Assembly (NCBI GenBank): GCA_937897315.1
Contig: CALCNS010000359.1
Span: 1 to 5,898 of the forward strand
DNA: 5,898 nucleotides
DNA from: an uncultured Bacillota bacterium
GTDB taxonomy: Bacteria > Bacillota > JAAYKD01
Direction of reading: 5' to 3'
Position numbers and translations under genes: made by a program. Shown piece after piece: positions 1-5,898 of this stretch; within the stretch, counting starts at the first letter, position 1, and each line of letters opens with the position of its first letter. The notes beneath the pieces were generated by a model that made no database searches, was not told where the DNA came from, and saw nothing but the letters and a program-made list of their open reading frames with translations.

Positions 1-207
1 GCCTTCGACCACATCTCCATGGAGTTTCATGACAATCATATCGTCGGCTTGTAGCACAGCATACTCCATACCCGAGGGTGTTATGACCATCAGTCCCTCT
101 GAACGGTCGAAACTGCTAATGTTTCCTCCTGTGCCCACCGTAAGGTTCCGAGCACTCAGTTCTTTTGCCCAGTGAACCACTTCTTCTTTCATTTTTATGC
201 GCAACAT
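1..207 (-). CDS. Class II aldolase (FucA/AraD family), N-terminal part, cut by window edge
   Basis: Only the first 69 residues are inside the window; the frame is open to base 1. The fragment has the family's phosphate-binding loop GTGGNIS (residues 25-31) followed by ITPSGMEY (42-49), as in L-fuculose-1-phosphate aldolases. The zinc-binding histidines and catalytic glutamate of the family lie beyond the edge and cannot be checked. MtnB dehydratase belongs to the same superfamily, but the TPSGxxY wording fits the aldolase branch better. Lying 3 bases after mtnA, it is most likely a 5-methylthioribulose-1-phosphate or 5-deoxyribulose-1-phosphate aldolase (Ald2/DrdA type) giving DHAP plus a small aldehyde; this substrate is inferred from context. 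The ATG at 207 is chosen over the in-frame ATG at 192 because AGGAGG sits 6 bases upstream of it. Confidence 0.85.
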   Translation of the reverse strand, partial: MLRIKMKEEVVHWAKELSARNLTVGTGGNISSFDRSEGLMVITPSGMEYAVLQADDMIVMKLHGDVVEG

Positions 208-210
208 ATT

Positions 211-1287
211 TTACCTCCTAGGGTGAGTTGGTTGTAAAACTCTGTTCAAGTTCTCTTGAAAGGGAGGATACACAATGCCTTTCTCCGTGACAAACGCCGT
301 AATCAAAGGGTAATCGGTGACATCAAATGCAGGGTTCACTACTCTGACATCCTCAGGAGCCATGGGGTTCGCATACCACAGGTGTGTTACTTCTTCCTTA
401 GGTCGCTGTTCAACCACGATTGATTCTCCAGTATGAGTGGAGAAATCGACAGTTGACGAGGGAGCACACACATAAAACGGTATTCCGTAATGTTTAGCCA
501 ATATGGCTACCGATAGGGTACCGATTTTATTCGCGGTGTCTCCATTGGCCGCTACACGATCGCATCCGACGAGCACAGCGTCAATTAACCCTTGCTTCAT
601 GAGAGCTCCCGCCATGTTATCGCATAGTAGAGTGACAGAGAGTCCGGTGCGAGAAAGCTCGTATGCCGTAAGACGTGCTCCCTGCAGCAGAGGGCGCGTT
701 TCATCGCTGTAGATACGAAATTCATACCCACGCTCCTGACCCAAATACATGGGAGCGGTTGCGGTACCATAACGTATGGTGGCCAGTTGACCTGCATTGC
801 AGTGTGTGAGCAGCCCCATACCGGGGAGTAGTAATTCTAACCCATACTCCCCTATGGCCCGGCACACAGCAATATCTGCTTCTCTTAGTATTAAAGCTTT
901 TTCTAGCAACTTCTCCGCTAAAGCAGATGGTTGCAGCACGGATTCCGCTAGAAATGTCTCTGTCATCTGATCCAAAGCCCAAGCCAAGTTCACTGCAGTA
1001 GGACGAGCGCGAACAAGAATGTCTTTACTTCTATAAAATAACTCATGATACTCCGCTTCTGGCAAGTGTTGGTGGTGTTTCATAATGACTGCCAAGCCAA
1101 TGGCAGCAGCGATGCCAATCGCCGGGGCTCCTCGCACACGCAAGTGGTATATGGCTTCGCGTATCTCTTCCACACGAGTCAAGTAAAGCACGACTTCGCG
1201 AGTTGGTAATTGAGTCTGGTCCAATAAAACAAGGGCTTGTCGATTCGGGCAGTAATCTACCGATGGCATAGGTTGAGATCGAATCAT
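211..1287 (-). CDS. mtnA: S-methyl-5-thioribose-1-phosphate isomerase (MtnA family)
   Basis: Cytoplasmic aldose-ketose isomerase of 358 residues, the usual length for MtnA. It converts 5-methylthioribose-1-phosphate to 5-methylthioribulose-1-phosphate in salvage of methylthioadenosine. Visible family motifs are RGAPAIG (52-58), THCNAGQLAT (161-170) with the catalytic cysteine C163, TRPLLQGARLTAYEL (197-211), GCDRVAANGDTANKIGT (241-257) with the catalytic aspartate D243, CAPSSTVD (274-281) and NPAFDVTDYPLITAFVTEKG (318-337). All key residues appear intact. The ATG at 1287 is preferred over the one at residue 7 because AAGGAGG lies 9 bases upstream. The start overlaps the stop of the upstream reductase gene by 4 bases (ATGA). 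The closely related 5-deoxyribose-1-phosphate isomerase (DrdI) cannot be separated from MtnA by eye, and the aldolase next door makes either or both substrates plausible. Confidence 0.95.
   Translation of the reverse strand: MIRSQPMPSVDYCPNRQALVLLDQTQLPTREVVLYLTRVEEIREAIYHLRVRGAPAIGIAAAIGLAVIMKHHQHLPEAEYHELFYRSKDILVRARPTAVNLAWALDQMTETFLAESVLQPSALAEKLLEKALILREADIAVCRAIGEYGLELLLPGMGLLTHCNAGQLATIRYGTATAPMYLGQERGYEFRIYSDETRPLLQGARLTAYELSRTGLSVTLLCDNMAGALMKQGLIDAVLVGCDRVAANGDTANKIGTLSVAILAKHYGIPFYVCAPSSTVDFSTHTGESIVVEQRPKEEVTHLWYANPMAPEDVRVVNPAFDVTDYPLITAFVTEKGIVYPPFQENLNRVLQPTHPRR
214..219 (-). promoter_or_regulatory. Ribosome binding site of the class II aldolase, inside the end of mtnA
   Basis: A perfect AGGAGG lies 6 bases before the aldolase ATG. 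The same bases are the last two sense codons of mtnA (AGG AGG, Arg-Arg), directly before its TAA stop. A ribosome finishing mtnA therefore ends on the next gene's binding site, which suggests translational coupling. Confidence 0.85.
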
Positions 1288-2477
1288 ACACGCTTCCCTC
1301 CTTGATCCTTCGCATGAAAACCCATGTACTGCTTAATCACCCAACGGGCAGGTTTGTACCAAAAACCTTCCAGTTCTTTTTGTGTGACTCTGAGCTCTTT
1401 TCGAATCGCGATATGTTGAGGGCACTTTGCTTCACAGAGTCCACATTCGGTACAGAGAGAGGCGTGACTATCTTTTTTCTTAATGCCGGTTTGCATGATA
1501 TATTTACGAATTGCCGTGAAGCGCCCTTCCAGCACCACGTCGTTGCTACAAGCGAGGCAAAGTGGAATATCGACACCGAAAGGGCATGGCATGCAGTAAT
1601 TACAGCCCGTGCAGGGAACCCGTATGGTCCGAAGTAAGATCTCCCTGACTTTTTGAAACAAAGTATTCTCCACCTCTGTGAACTCCAGTGCCCGTGCTTG
1701 CGATGCTGCTTTGATGTTCTCCTGCAACATTTCCATGGTATTCATACCAGAAAGAACGGTGGTCACCTGGGGGTGGTTCCAGACCCAACGTAGTGCCCAT
1801 TCCGCCGGGGAACGTTTTGGCTGAGCTTGCTGCCAAAGTTCTTCTACTTCTTTTGGCAAGGATGTCACCAGTTTACCACCTCTTAAGGGTTCCATAATCA
1901 TGACCGGTAGGCCCTTGCAGGAGGCATATTCCAAACCACTTCGACCTGCTTGGTTCGTCTCATCCATGTAATTATATTGAATCATGCAAAATTCCCAATC
2001 GTATGCATCGATAAGCTTAACAAAATCCTCTTTCCCACCATGATAAGAAAAACCTATGTTGCGAATTTGTCCTTTGGCTTTTTTCTCTTTAATCCAGTTT
2101 TCTATTCCCAGATTCTTCAGGCGTTGCCACACTCCCACATCACTGAGCATGTGTATCAAATAATAATCAATATAGTGGGTTTGCAAACGACGAAGATGTT
2201 CATGAAAGTACCGTTCAAAGTCCTCTGGCTTCTTCAACAAGTAATGCGGGAGTTTTGTCGCAATATGAACACGATCTCGATATCCTTTCGCCAGGATTTT
2301 ACCTAAAGTGGTTTCACTATTGGGATAGATATAAGCGGTGTCAAAGTAATTGATACCTTGCTCAATAGCATAGATAATTTGACGCTCCACTTCGCTTTCT
2401 TCCTTGGCAAAGCGCATACAGCCAAACGCTAAAATCGATAAAGCATCACCATTCTTAGGATTGATTCGATATTGCAT
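1284..2477 (-). CDS. Aldo/keto reductase with C-terminal 4Fe-4S ferredoxin-like domain
   Basis: A 397-residue cytoplasmic oxidoreductase. The N-terminal part (about 1-280) is an aldo/keto reductase barrel with the expected catalytic tetrad: D46 and Y51 in FDTAYIYPNSE, K75 in ATKLPHY and H109 in DYYLIHM. The stretch MIMEPLRGGKL (193-203) is typical of this subfamily. The C-terminal part carries two cysteine motifs. The first is C289-C292-C295-C298-Pro; the second is C342-C345-C348-C352-Pro. They should hold iron-sulfur clusters. Two more cysteines, C307 and C310, follow the first motif. Such fusions are common in anaerobes, mostly with unknown substrate. The gene is first in an operon with mtnA and a class II aldolase, so reduction of the aldehyde released by the aldolase is a reasonable inference but unproven. 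The ATG at 2477 has GAGG 7 bases upstream. No signal peptide or membrane segment is seen. Confidence 0.92.
   Translation of the reverse strand: MQYRINPKNGDALSILAFGCMRFAKEESEVERQIIYAIEQGINYFDTAYIYPNSETTLGKILAKGYRDRVHIATKLPHYLLKKPEDFERYFHEHLRRLQTHYIDYYLIHMLSDVGVWQRLKNLGIENWIKEKKAKGQIRNIGFSYHGGKEDFVKLIDAYDWEFCMIQYNYMDETNQAGRSGLEYASCKGLPVMIMEPLRGGKLVTSLPKEVEELWQQAQPKRSPAEWALRWVWNHPQVTTVLSGMNTMEMLQENIKAASQARALEFTEVENTLFQKVREILLRTIRVPCTGCNYCMPCPFGVDIPLCLACSNDVVLEGRFTAIRKYIMQTGIKKKDSHASLCTECGLCEAKCPQHIAIRKELRVTQKELEGFWYKPARWVIKQYMGFHAKDQGGKRV
1297..1303 (-). promoter_or_regulatory. Ribosome binding site of mtnA
   Basis: AAGGAGG lies 9 bases before the mtnA ATG at 1287, inside the last codons of the aldo/keto reductase gene. 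Together with the ATGA overlap it fixes the mtnA start and suggests that the two genes are translated in series. Confidence 0.8.
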
Positions 2478-2484
2478 AGTATTT

Positions 2485-2488
2485 CCTC
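2485..2488 (-). promoter_or_regulatory. Ribosome binding site of the aldo/keto reductase
   Basis: GAGG, within GTGAGGAAATACT, ends 7 bases before the ATG at 2477. It is weaker than the sites of the two downstream genes but correctly spaced. Confidence 0.65.
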
Positions 2489-2662
2489 ACATTCATGGGT
2501 TTTATGTTCTACTGCAAATATTCCATTTTGTACGTTGTATCTCCTTTGAAACGCAACGCGAAACACTTCTTAAAAACTGACATATATTTACCAAAGCTAT
2601 GAACAAACTGTGACAAAACAAGGGGGATTTATGAATTCTTTCCGAATAATGCAAAACATCTC

Positions 2663-2690
2663 TTGAATTTATGCTAAAAAGTGATAGACT
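2663..2690 (+). promoter_or_regulatory. Possible sigma-A-type promoter of the glycosyltransferase
   Basis: TTGAAT (2663-2668) and TAGACT (2685-2690), 16 bases apart, each match the -35 and -10 consensus at four of six positions. They lie 30 bases before the ATG at 2721, leaving a short leader. The match is modest and this stretch is AT-rich, so chance is possible. Confidence 0.3.
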
Positions 2691-2720
2691 GCGACAAGAT
2701 GAAAGAGGTGACTCGAAGCC

Positions 2721-3965
2721 ATGCTTCCGTTGTTTAAATCGGTGAACACAACCTTGTTCACACTGTTTTTTCTGTGTTATGCTTATCAATTATACTTTGT
2801 TTTGATACGTTGGCTAGAACCGATGAGAATACAAAAAACAAAGAAAAATCATAAGTATGCTGTATTGATTCCAGCAAGAAATGAAAGCAAGGTTCTCTCT
2901 GGTCTTCTAGATAGCATTCAAGCGCAAGATTATCCTCCTGAACTCCTCGATATCTATGTAATTGCCGATAATTGCACCGACAATACGGCCGATTTGGCAA
3001 AAGAATTCGGCGCACAAGTCATTCATAGAAACAACCTTGAGAAGATAGGTAAAGGGTACGCTTTGCAGCATGCCTTTCAAGCCATCGACCAGGCGACGGG
3101 TATACAACATTATGATGGATATTTTGTTTTCGATGCTGACAACCAATTGGATTCACAATTTGTCAGTGAGATGAATCGAGTTTTCAATCAGGGATATGTC
3201 GCGGTGACCAGTTATCGAAACTCAAAAAACTTTGACACCAATTGGTTATCCGCCGGGTATAGTCTTTGGTTTTTGCGAGAGTCCTTCTTTATTAACGGAG
3301 CTCGTATGTTGTTTGGCAGCAGTTGTGCGATATCGGGAACAGGCTTCTTAGTATCCTCCAAAGTGATTGCAGAGTTAGGCGGATGGCCATATCATTTGCT
3401 TACAGAAGACATTCAGTTTACGGTAGAACAAGTTCTACAAGGACACAAAATTGGTTATGCGGAATACGCCGTTTTATATGATGAACAACCCATTGATTTT
3501 GCTACCGCATGGCGTCAACGCTTACGATGGGCAAAAGGGTTTTATCAGGTACTTCACCGCTATGGAGCGCGTTTATTTAAGAAAGCCGTTTTTGCACAAG
3601 ATTTCTCGTCCTATGACTTGCTCATGACGGTTGCTCCGGCTTACTTGCTAACCTTGGGATTATGGGTTTTCAACCTTTCATTCCTGATTTTTGCATTATT
3701 TACTGAGAATACCCTCTATGTTAGAGCGGCAATTCAGAGTTTGGTCACCGGTCTTACCGGGGCGTATTTGAATTTGTTTTTCCATGGAGCCGTAACTACA
3801 ATAACACAGTGGCGAAAGATTCGAAGTACTCCTTTCAGAAAGCTTCTTTACACATTTACTTTCCCACTATTCTTGTTTACCTATATTCCCATCTCATGGG
3901 CTGCATTGTATAAGAATGTGACTTGGGAACCCATAAAACACGTCATTACCGAACGCGTGGCATAA
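2721..3965 (+). CDS. Membrane-bound family 2 glycosyltransferase, processive (cellulose/hyaluronan synthase-like)
   Basis: A 414-residue inner-membrane enzyme that should transfer sugar from a nucleotide sugar to a growing polysaccharide or lipid-linked acceptor. It has an N-terminal membrane segment (about 11-31) and a GT-A catalytic domain (about 45-285). The domain shows AVLIPARNE (47-55), ADNCTDNTADLA (82-93), the DAD metal/nucleotide motif (138-140), the acceptor-side TED motif (228-230) and Q266-R-L-R-W270, the QxxRW motif of processive GT2 enzymes. About three membrane segments follow (roughly 301-327, 337-358, 376-398). Length and layout resemble IcaA-like poly-GlcNAc synthases and the EpsO-like group, but the sugar cannot be told from the sequence. 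It appears to be a single-gene unit: no cyclic-di-GMP PilZ domain, export partner or deacetylase is in the window. The ATG at 2721 follows GAGGTG (2705-2710) by 10 bases, a slightly long spacing. Confidence 0.9.
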   Translation: MLPLFKSVNTTLFTLFFLCYAYQLYFVLIRWLEPMRIQKTKKNHKYAVLIPARNESKVLSGLLDSIQAQDYPPELLDIYVIADNCTDNTADLAKEFGAQVIHRNNLEKIGKGYALQHAFQAIDQATGIQHYDGYFVFDADNQLDSQFVSEMNRVFNQGYVAVTSYRNSKNFDTNWLSAGYSLWFLRESFFINGARMLFGSSCAISGTGFLVSSKVIAELGGWPYHLLTEDIQFTVEQVLQGHKIGYAEYAVLYDEQPIDFATAWRQRLRWAKGFYQVLHRYGARLFKKAVFAQDFSSYDLLMTVAPAYLLTLGLWVFNLSFLIFALFTENTLYVRAAIQSLVTGLTGAYLNLFFHGAVTTITQWRKIRSTPFRKLLYTFTFPLFLFTYIPISWAALYKNVTWEPIKHVITERVA

Positions 3966-3971
3966 CAACAG

Positions 3972-4015
3972 ACAACTCCGGATGCAAGGAAGTATTTCCC
4001 TGCATCCGGAGTTGT
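3972..4015. terminator. Long hairpin between convergent genes, likely bidirectional terminator
   Basis: The arms ACAACTCCGGATGCA (3972-3986) and TGCATCCGGAGTTGT (4001-4015) are a perfect 15-bp inverted repeat. Inside the 14-base loop, GGAA (3988-3991) can pair with TTCC (3996-3999), lengthening the stem after one A-C mismatch. It begins 6 bases after the glycosyltransferase stop and lies 18 bases beyond the ccsA stop at 4034, so it can serve both converging transcripts. The T-tract on either side is short and broken, so termination strength is uncertain. Confidence 0.75.
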
Positions 4016-4033
4016 TTCACTAGTTCACAAGAT

Positions 4034-4858
4034 TTACAAATAGCTATGTAGTCCTGCTAATAGCGTATTCACACCAACAAATGTAAAAATGACACAGAGG
4101 AACCCAATCACTGCAAACCAAGCAGCTGGTTTGCCGGTCCAGCCACGATGGAAACGCAAGTGCAAGTATACCGAGTAAATGAGCCACGTAATGAGAGACC
4201 ATGTTTCTTTGGGGTCCCAAGCCCAGTAACGAGACCATGCTGCTTTGGCCCAAATAGCTCCTGTGATGATCACCAAAGTCAACATGAGATACCCGAAAGC
4301 AATGACCCTATAACTTAAGTAATCACAAGTTTCGGCTGTGAGCATACCTGTTTTGGTTTCGTTGTCTTTTTTCTGGTATAAATGGATTAAATACATGGTG
4401 GCTAATCCAGCCGACACAGCAAAAGCACCATAACTAATCACAGCCGTTCCAACATGGAGATACAACCAATTACTTTGTAAAGCCGGCATAAGAGGTTTAA
4501 TGGTTTTTGGCAACATCGAGGCGTAGCCCATGACTAAAAACGCAATCGGCATAACAAATGCTCCAACTGCGGTAAACCGGTACGCATAATGCAAAACCAA
4601 ATAACATAACACAATACCCCAGGTGAAGCTAGTAGCAAACTCAAACTGATTGCTAAATGGTAAGCGACCCGATTCGATAACCCGTAACACAATTGCAGCT
4701 GTATGAATCAGAAATCCTGCTGAAGTAAGCAACACGGCAATTTTGCCCATGATATCTTTTTTTAGTGCTACGTGTGCAAAGAACGCCAAAGCTGCTGCAG
4801 TATATGCCACAAAGGCAACTGTGAAGAAGGTTTCTTCCCAAAAGATGATTTGTTCCAT
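4034..4858 (-). CDS. ccsA: Cytochrome c biogenesis protein CcsA/ResC family (heme handling, System II)
   Basis: A 274-residue, mostly hydrophobic integral membrane protein with about eight predicted membrane segments. With ResB it forms the System II synthetase that exports heme and attaches it to CxxCH apocytochromes outside the membrane. The tryptophan-rich WWD heme-binding motif is intact: WAKAAWSRYWAWDPKETW (203-220). Conserved histidines are visible at H135 (WLYLHVGTA), H233 (YLHLR) and H271 (LLAGLHSY), spaced as expected for the two external heme-ligand histidines and the membrane histidine of CcsA. The family is called ResC in Bacillus and, in some annotations, CcsB. The ATG shares one base with the resB stop (TAATG), and AAGGAG lies 8 bases upstream, so translation is probably coupled to resB. 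No thioredoxin-like ResA/CcsX gene follows within the window. Confidence 0.95.
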   Translation of the reverse strand: MEQIIFWEETFFTVAFVAYTAAALAFFAHVALKKDIMGKIAVLLTSAGFLIHTAAIVLRVIESGRLPFSNQFEFATSFTWGIVLCYLVLHYAYRFTAVGAFVMPIAFLVMGYASMLPKTIKPLMPALQSNWLYLHVGTAVISYGAFAVSAGLATMYLIHLYQKKDNETKTGMLTAETCDYLSYRVIAFGYLMLTLVIITGAIWAKAAWSRYWAWDPKETWSLITWLIYSVYLHLRFHRGWTGKPAAWFAVIGFLCVIFTFVGVNTLLAGLHSYL

Positions 4859-5898
4859 TAGTTGCTCTCCTTCCCGATACGTGATGCTTCCACCAGTTTT
4901 TTAATCTGATACGTCAGTCCCCATGGATTTTGACGGGTCATCACTTTAATGCTATTGGTTGTCATTAGGATTTGTTTCGGAGTGAAGTAGAAGGAGAACA
5001 TCAATCCCAAAAACATAATCGCACTTCCTGCTACAACGAAAGAGTACCCAAAGTCTTTTCGATACGTTAATCCGGTATATAACGTGGAATCTTGGAAGGT
5101 GATTTGAAAATCTCCTCGCTCTATTGGTTGCCCTGGTTCAACAATATAGGAACCCACGTGCTGACCATACTCATACAGTATGACTGCGTAATGGGGATTT
5201 TTCATTTCTTCCGTCATCGTCAGAGGTTCCCCTTCGGAGGTAATGGTGAAGTTTGGATAAAATCCATACAAGTAAACCGTCATGTGATTCTCTTGCACGA
5301 AGGTCGATTCGCCCTTGCGCAACCAAATGTTCATGACTTCTTCCCCACTATTTTTCGTGATAAGAACTCTACTGGCCCACCCATAAGAGGTTTGGTAAAA
5401 ACTTAAGGAATCTACTGACAAAGGTTGATTCACCCAAAGCTTGGCTGTTTGCTCGGGTTGCTGACTTCGTAGCACACTCACTTCACTATAATATTGTTCC
5501 ACCGTACCGTTTTCTCTAAAACCAAAATAGAAATCGTCCAAACGAATCGCAAAGCCGTAATCCGGAAAACTTTTCACATCGCCTGGCATTAAGTTAAAGA
5601 ATCCTTCTTCCGCAAAGATGGCACCGATAATACTGCCGACAATAATGACAATAATACCTAAATGCGTAACCGAGGACCCAATGTGTCCAATACGGTGTTT
5701 TGACGCAATGAAACCATCCTCTGTTTTTTGTATGGAGTATCGCAACTTCGTAAGAGAAGAACGAAACATCTCCTGATTGATCGAAGAATCAAACAACTCC
5801 TCGGCCGAAATGCGGGGAGTCATGACATAGTCTTGCTTCAATCGACGTAACTGAGCTGGAAAAATTTTCAGAGTACAACCGATTAGGTTTAGAACAAA
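4858..5898 (-). CDS. resB: Cytochrome c biogenesis protein ResB (CcsB, System II), N-terminus cut by window edge
   Basis: The visible part is 346 residues and the frame is open to the right edge, so the true start and the first membrane segments lie outside the window. The visible protein begins FVLNLIGCTLK and continues through LRRLKQD, typical of the end of the second ResB membrane helix and its following loop. A TTG at 5841 could be mistaken for the start but is an internal Leu codon. Further on are RIGHIGSSVTHLGIIVIIVGSIIG (about residues 69-92 of the visible part), a membrane segment preceded by histidines, then a large extracytoplasmic domain with NQPLSVDSLSFYQTSYGW. A last membrane segment (about 285-305) ends in FSFYFTPKQ. 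ResB works with CcsA to deliver heme to apocytochromes c. The family's usual Lys-Asp-Pro-Gly before the last helix reads Lys-Asp-Phe-Gly here. Confidence 0.93.
   Translation of the reverse strand, partial: FVLNLIGCTLKIFPAQLRRLKQDYVMTPRISAEELFDSSINQEMFRSSLTKLRYSIQKTEDGFIASKHRIGHIGSSVTHLGIIVIIVGSIIGAIFAEEGFFNLMPGDVKSFPDYGFAIRLDDFYFGFRENGTVEQYYSEVSVLRSQQPEQTAKLWVNQPLSVDSLSFYQTSYGWASRVLITKNSGEEVMNIWLRKGESTFVQENHMTVYLYGFYPNFTITSEGEPLTMTEEMKNPHYAVILYEYGQHVGSYIVEPGQPIERGDFQITFQDSTLYTGLTYRKDFGYSFVVAGSAIMFLGLMFSFYFTPKQILMTTNSIKVMTRQNPWGLTYQIKKLVEASRIGKESN
4867..4872 (-). promoter_or_regulatory. Ribosome binding site of ccsA, inside the end of resB
   Basis: AAGGAG ends 8 bases before the ccsA ATG at 4858 and lies within the last codons of resB. 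With the TAATG junction it fixes the ccsA start and suggests re-initiation by the ribosome that finishes resB. Confidence 0.75.

Larger units (their letters stand above)
2478..2720. promoter_or_regulatory. Divergent intergenic region between the salvage operon and the glycosyltransferase
   Basis: This 243-base AT-rich stretch separates the minus-strand operon from the plus-strand glycosyltransferase, so it must carry promoters in both directions. A plausible plus-strand promoter is listed separately. On the minus strand there is a TTGTCA box (2611-2616) resembling a -35 element, but no good -10 element at normal distance, so I do not call that promoter. No riboswitch-like fold, terminator or clear operator palindrome was recognised by eye. 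No convincing gene lies here. Confidence 0.6.

Noticed and set aside
1..207. MtnB (methylthioribulose-1-phosphate dehydratase) as the identity of the left-edge gene
   Set aside because: It is the same superfamily and the context fits, but the TPSGxxY wording fits the FucA-like aldolase branch better. It cannot be fully excluded because the active-site residues lie outside the window.
1302..1637. 111-residue plus-strand open frame antisense to the reductase's ferredoxin domain
   Set aside because: The opposite strand has intact catalytic and cysteine motifs; the antisense product resembles no family and has no independent support.
1950..2306. 118-residue plus-strand open frame antisense to the reductase barrel
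   Set aside because: It is the reverse of conserved aldo/keto reductase codons, with no recognisable domain.
2609..2620. TGTGACAAAACA as a possible CRP/FNR-type operator
   Set aside because: Only one half-site is visible; the matching inverted half is absent at the expected spacing.
2478..2720. SAM- or purine-type riboswitch upstream of the salvage operon
   Set aside because: No conserved riboswitch core, paired helices or terminator hairpin could be recognised on the minus strand before the reductase gene.
2502..2789. 95-residue minus-strand open frame spanning the intergenic region and the start of the glycosyltransferase
   Set aside because: It is cysteine- and serine-rich with no recognisable domain, overlaps the start of a well-supported gene on the other strand and would occupy the divergent promoter region.
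5092..5406. 104-residue plus-strand open frame antisense to resB
   Set aside because: It is the reverse of the ResB extracytoplasmic domain and shows no motif of its own.

Overview
The window is ordinary bacterial chromosome from what looks like a member of the Bacillota (Firmicutes), probably an anaerobic, Clostridia-like or heliobacterial/Peptococcaceae-like organism. Three things point that way: strong AGGAGG-type ribosome binding sites, a System II (ResB/CcsA) cytochrome c maturation pair, and an aldo/keto reductase carrying a C-terminal ferredoxin-like domain. This is inference from gene content, and I cannot name a genus. No RNA gene, CRISPR array, insertion sequence or phage feature was seen.

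Layout. Positions 1-2477 (minus strand) hold a tight three-gene operon. In transcription order it is an aldo/keto reductase with two 4Fe-4S motifs, then the MtnA-type S-methyl-5-thioribose-1-phosphate isomerase, then a class II (FucA-like) aldolase that runs off the left edge. The first two genes overlap by 4 bases (ATGA), and the second and third are 3 bases apart. Each downstream ribosome binding site lies inside the preceding gene. Positions 2478-2720 are a divergent intergenic region. Positions 2721-3965 (plus strand) hold a stand-alone membrane-bound GT2 glycosyltransferase. Positions 3966-4033 hold a long perfect hairpin between convergent genes, a likely bidirectional terminator. Positions 4034-5898 (minus strand) hold resB, cut by the right edge, followed by ccsA, joined by a one-base TAATG overlap.

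How the genes work together. In the left operon, MtnA would convert 5-methylthioribose-1-phosphate (or 5-deoxyribose-1-phosphate) to the ribulose form. The aldolase would cleave that to DHAP plus a small aldehyde, and the reductase is a reasonable candidate for reducing that aldehyde. Together this would resemble the 'DHAP shunt' for salvage of the by-products of S-adenosylmethionine use. The first two roles rest on family resemblance; the reductase role is inferred from operon position only. On the right, ResB and CcsA form the membrane complex that carries heme across the membrane and attaches it to apocytochromes c. The glycosyltransferase probably makes or extends a cell-surface polysaccharide, but no partner genes are visible.

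I found no clear evidence of a wholly new system. The most worthwhile lead is the co-transcribed iron-sulfur aldo/keto reductase in a nucleoside by-product salvage operon.
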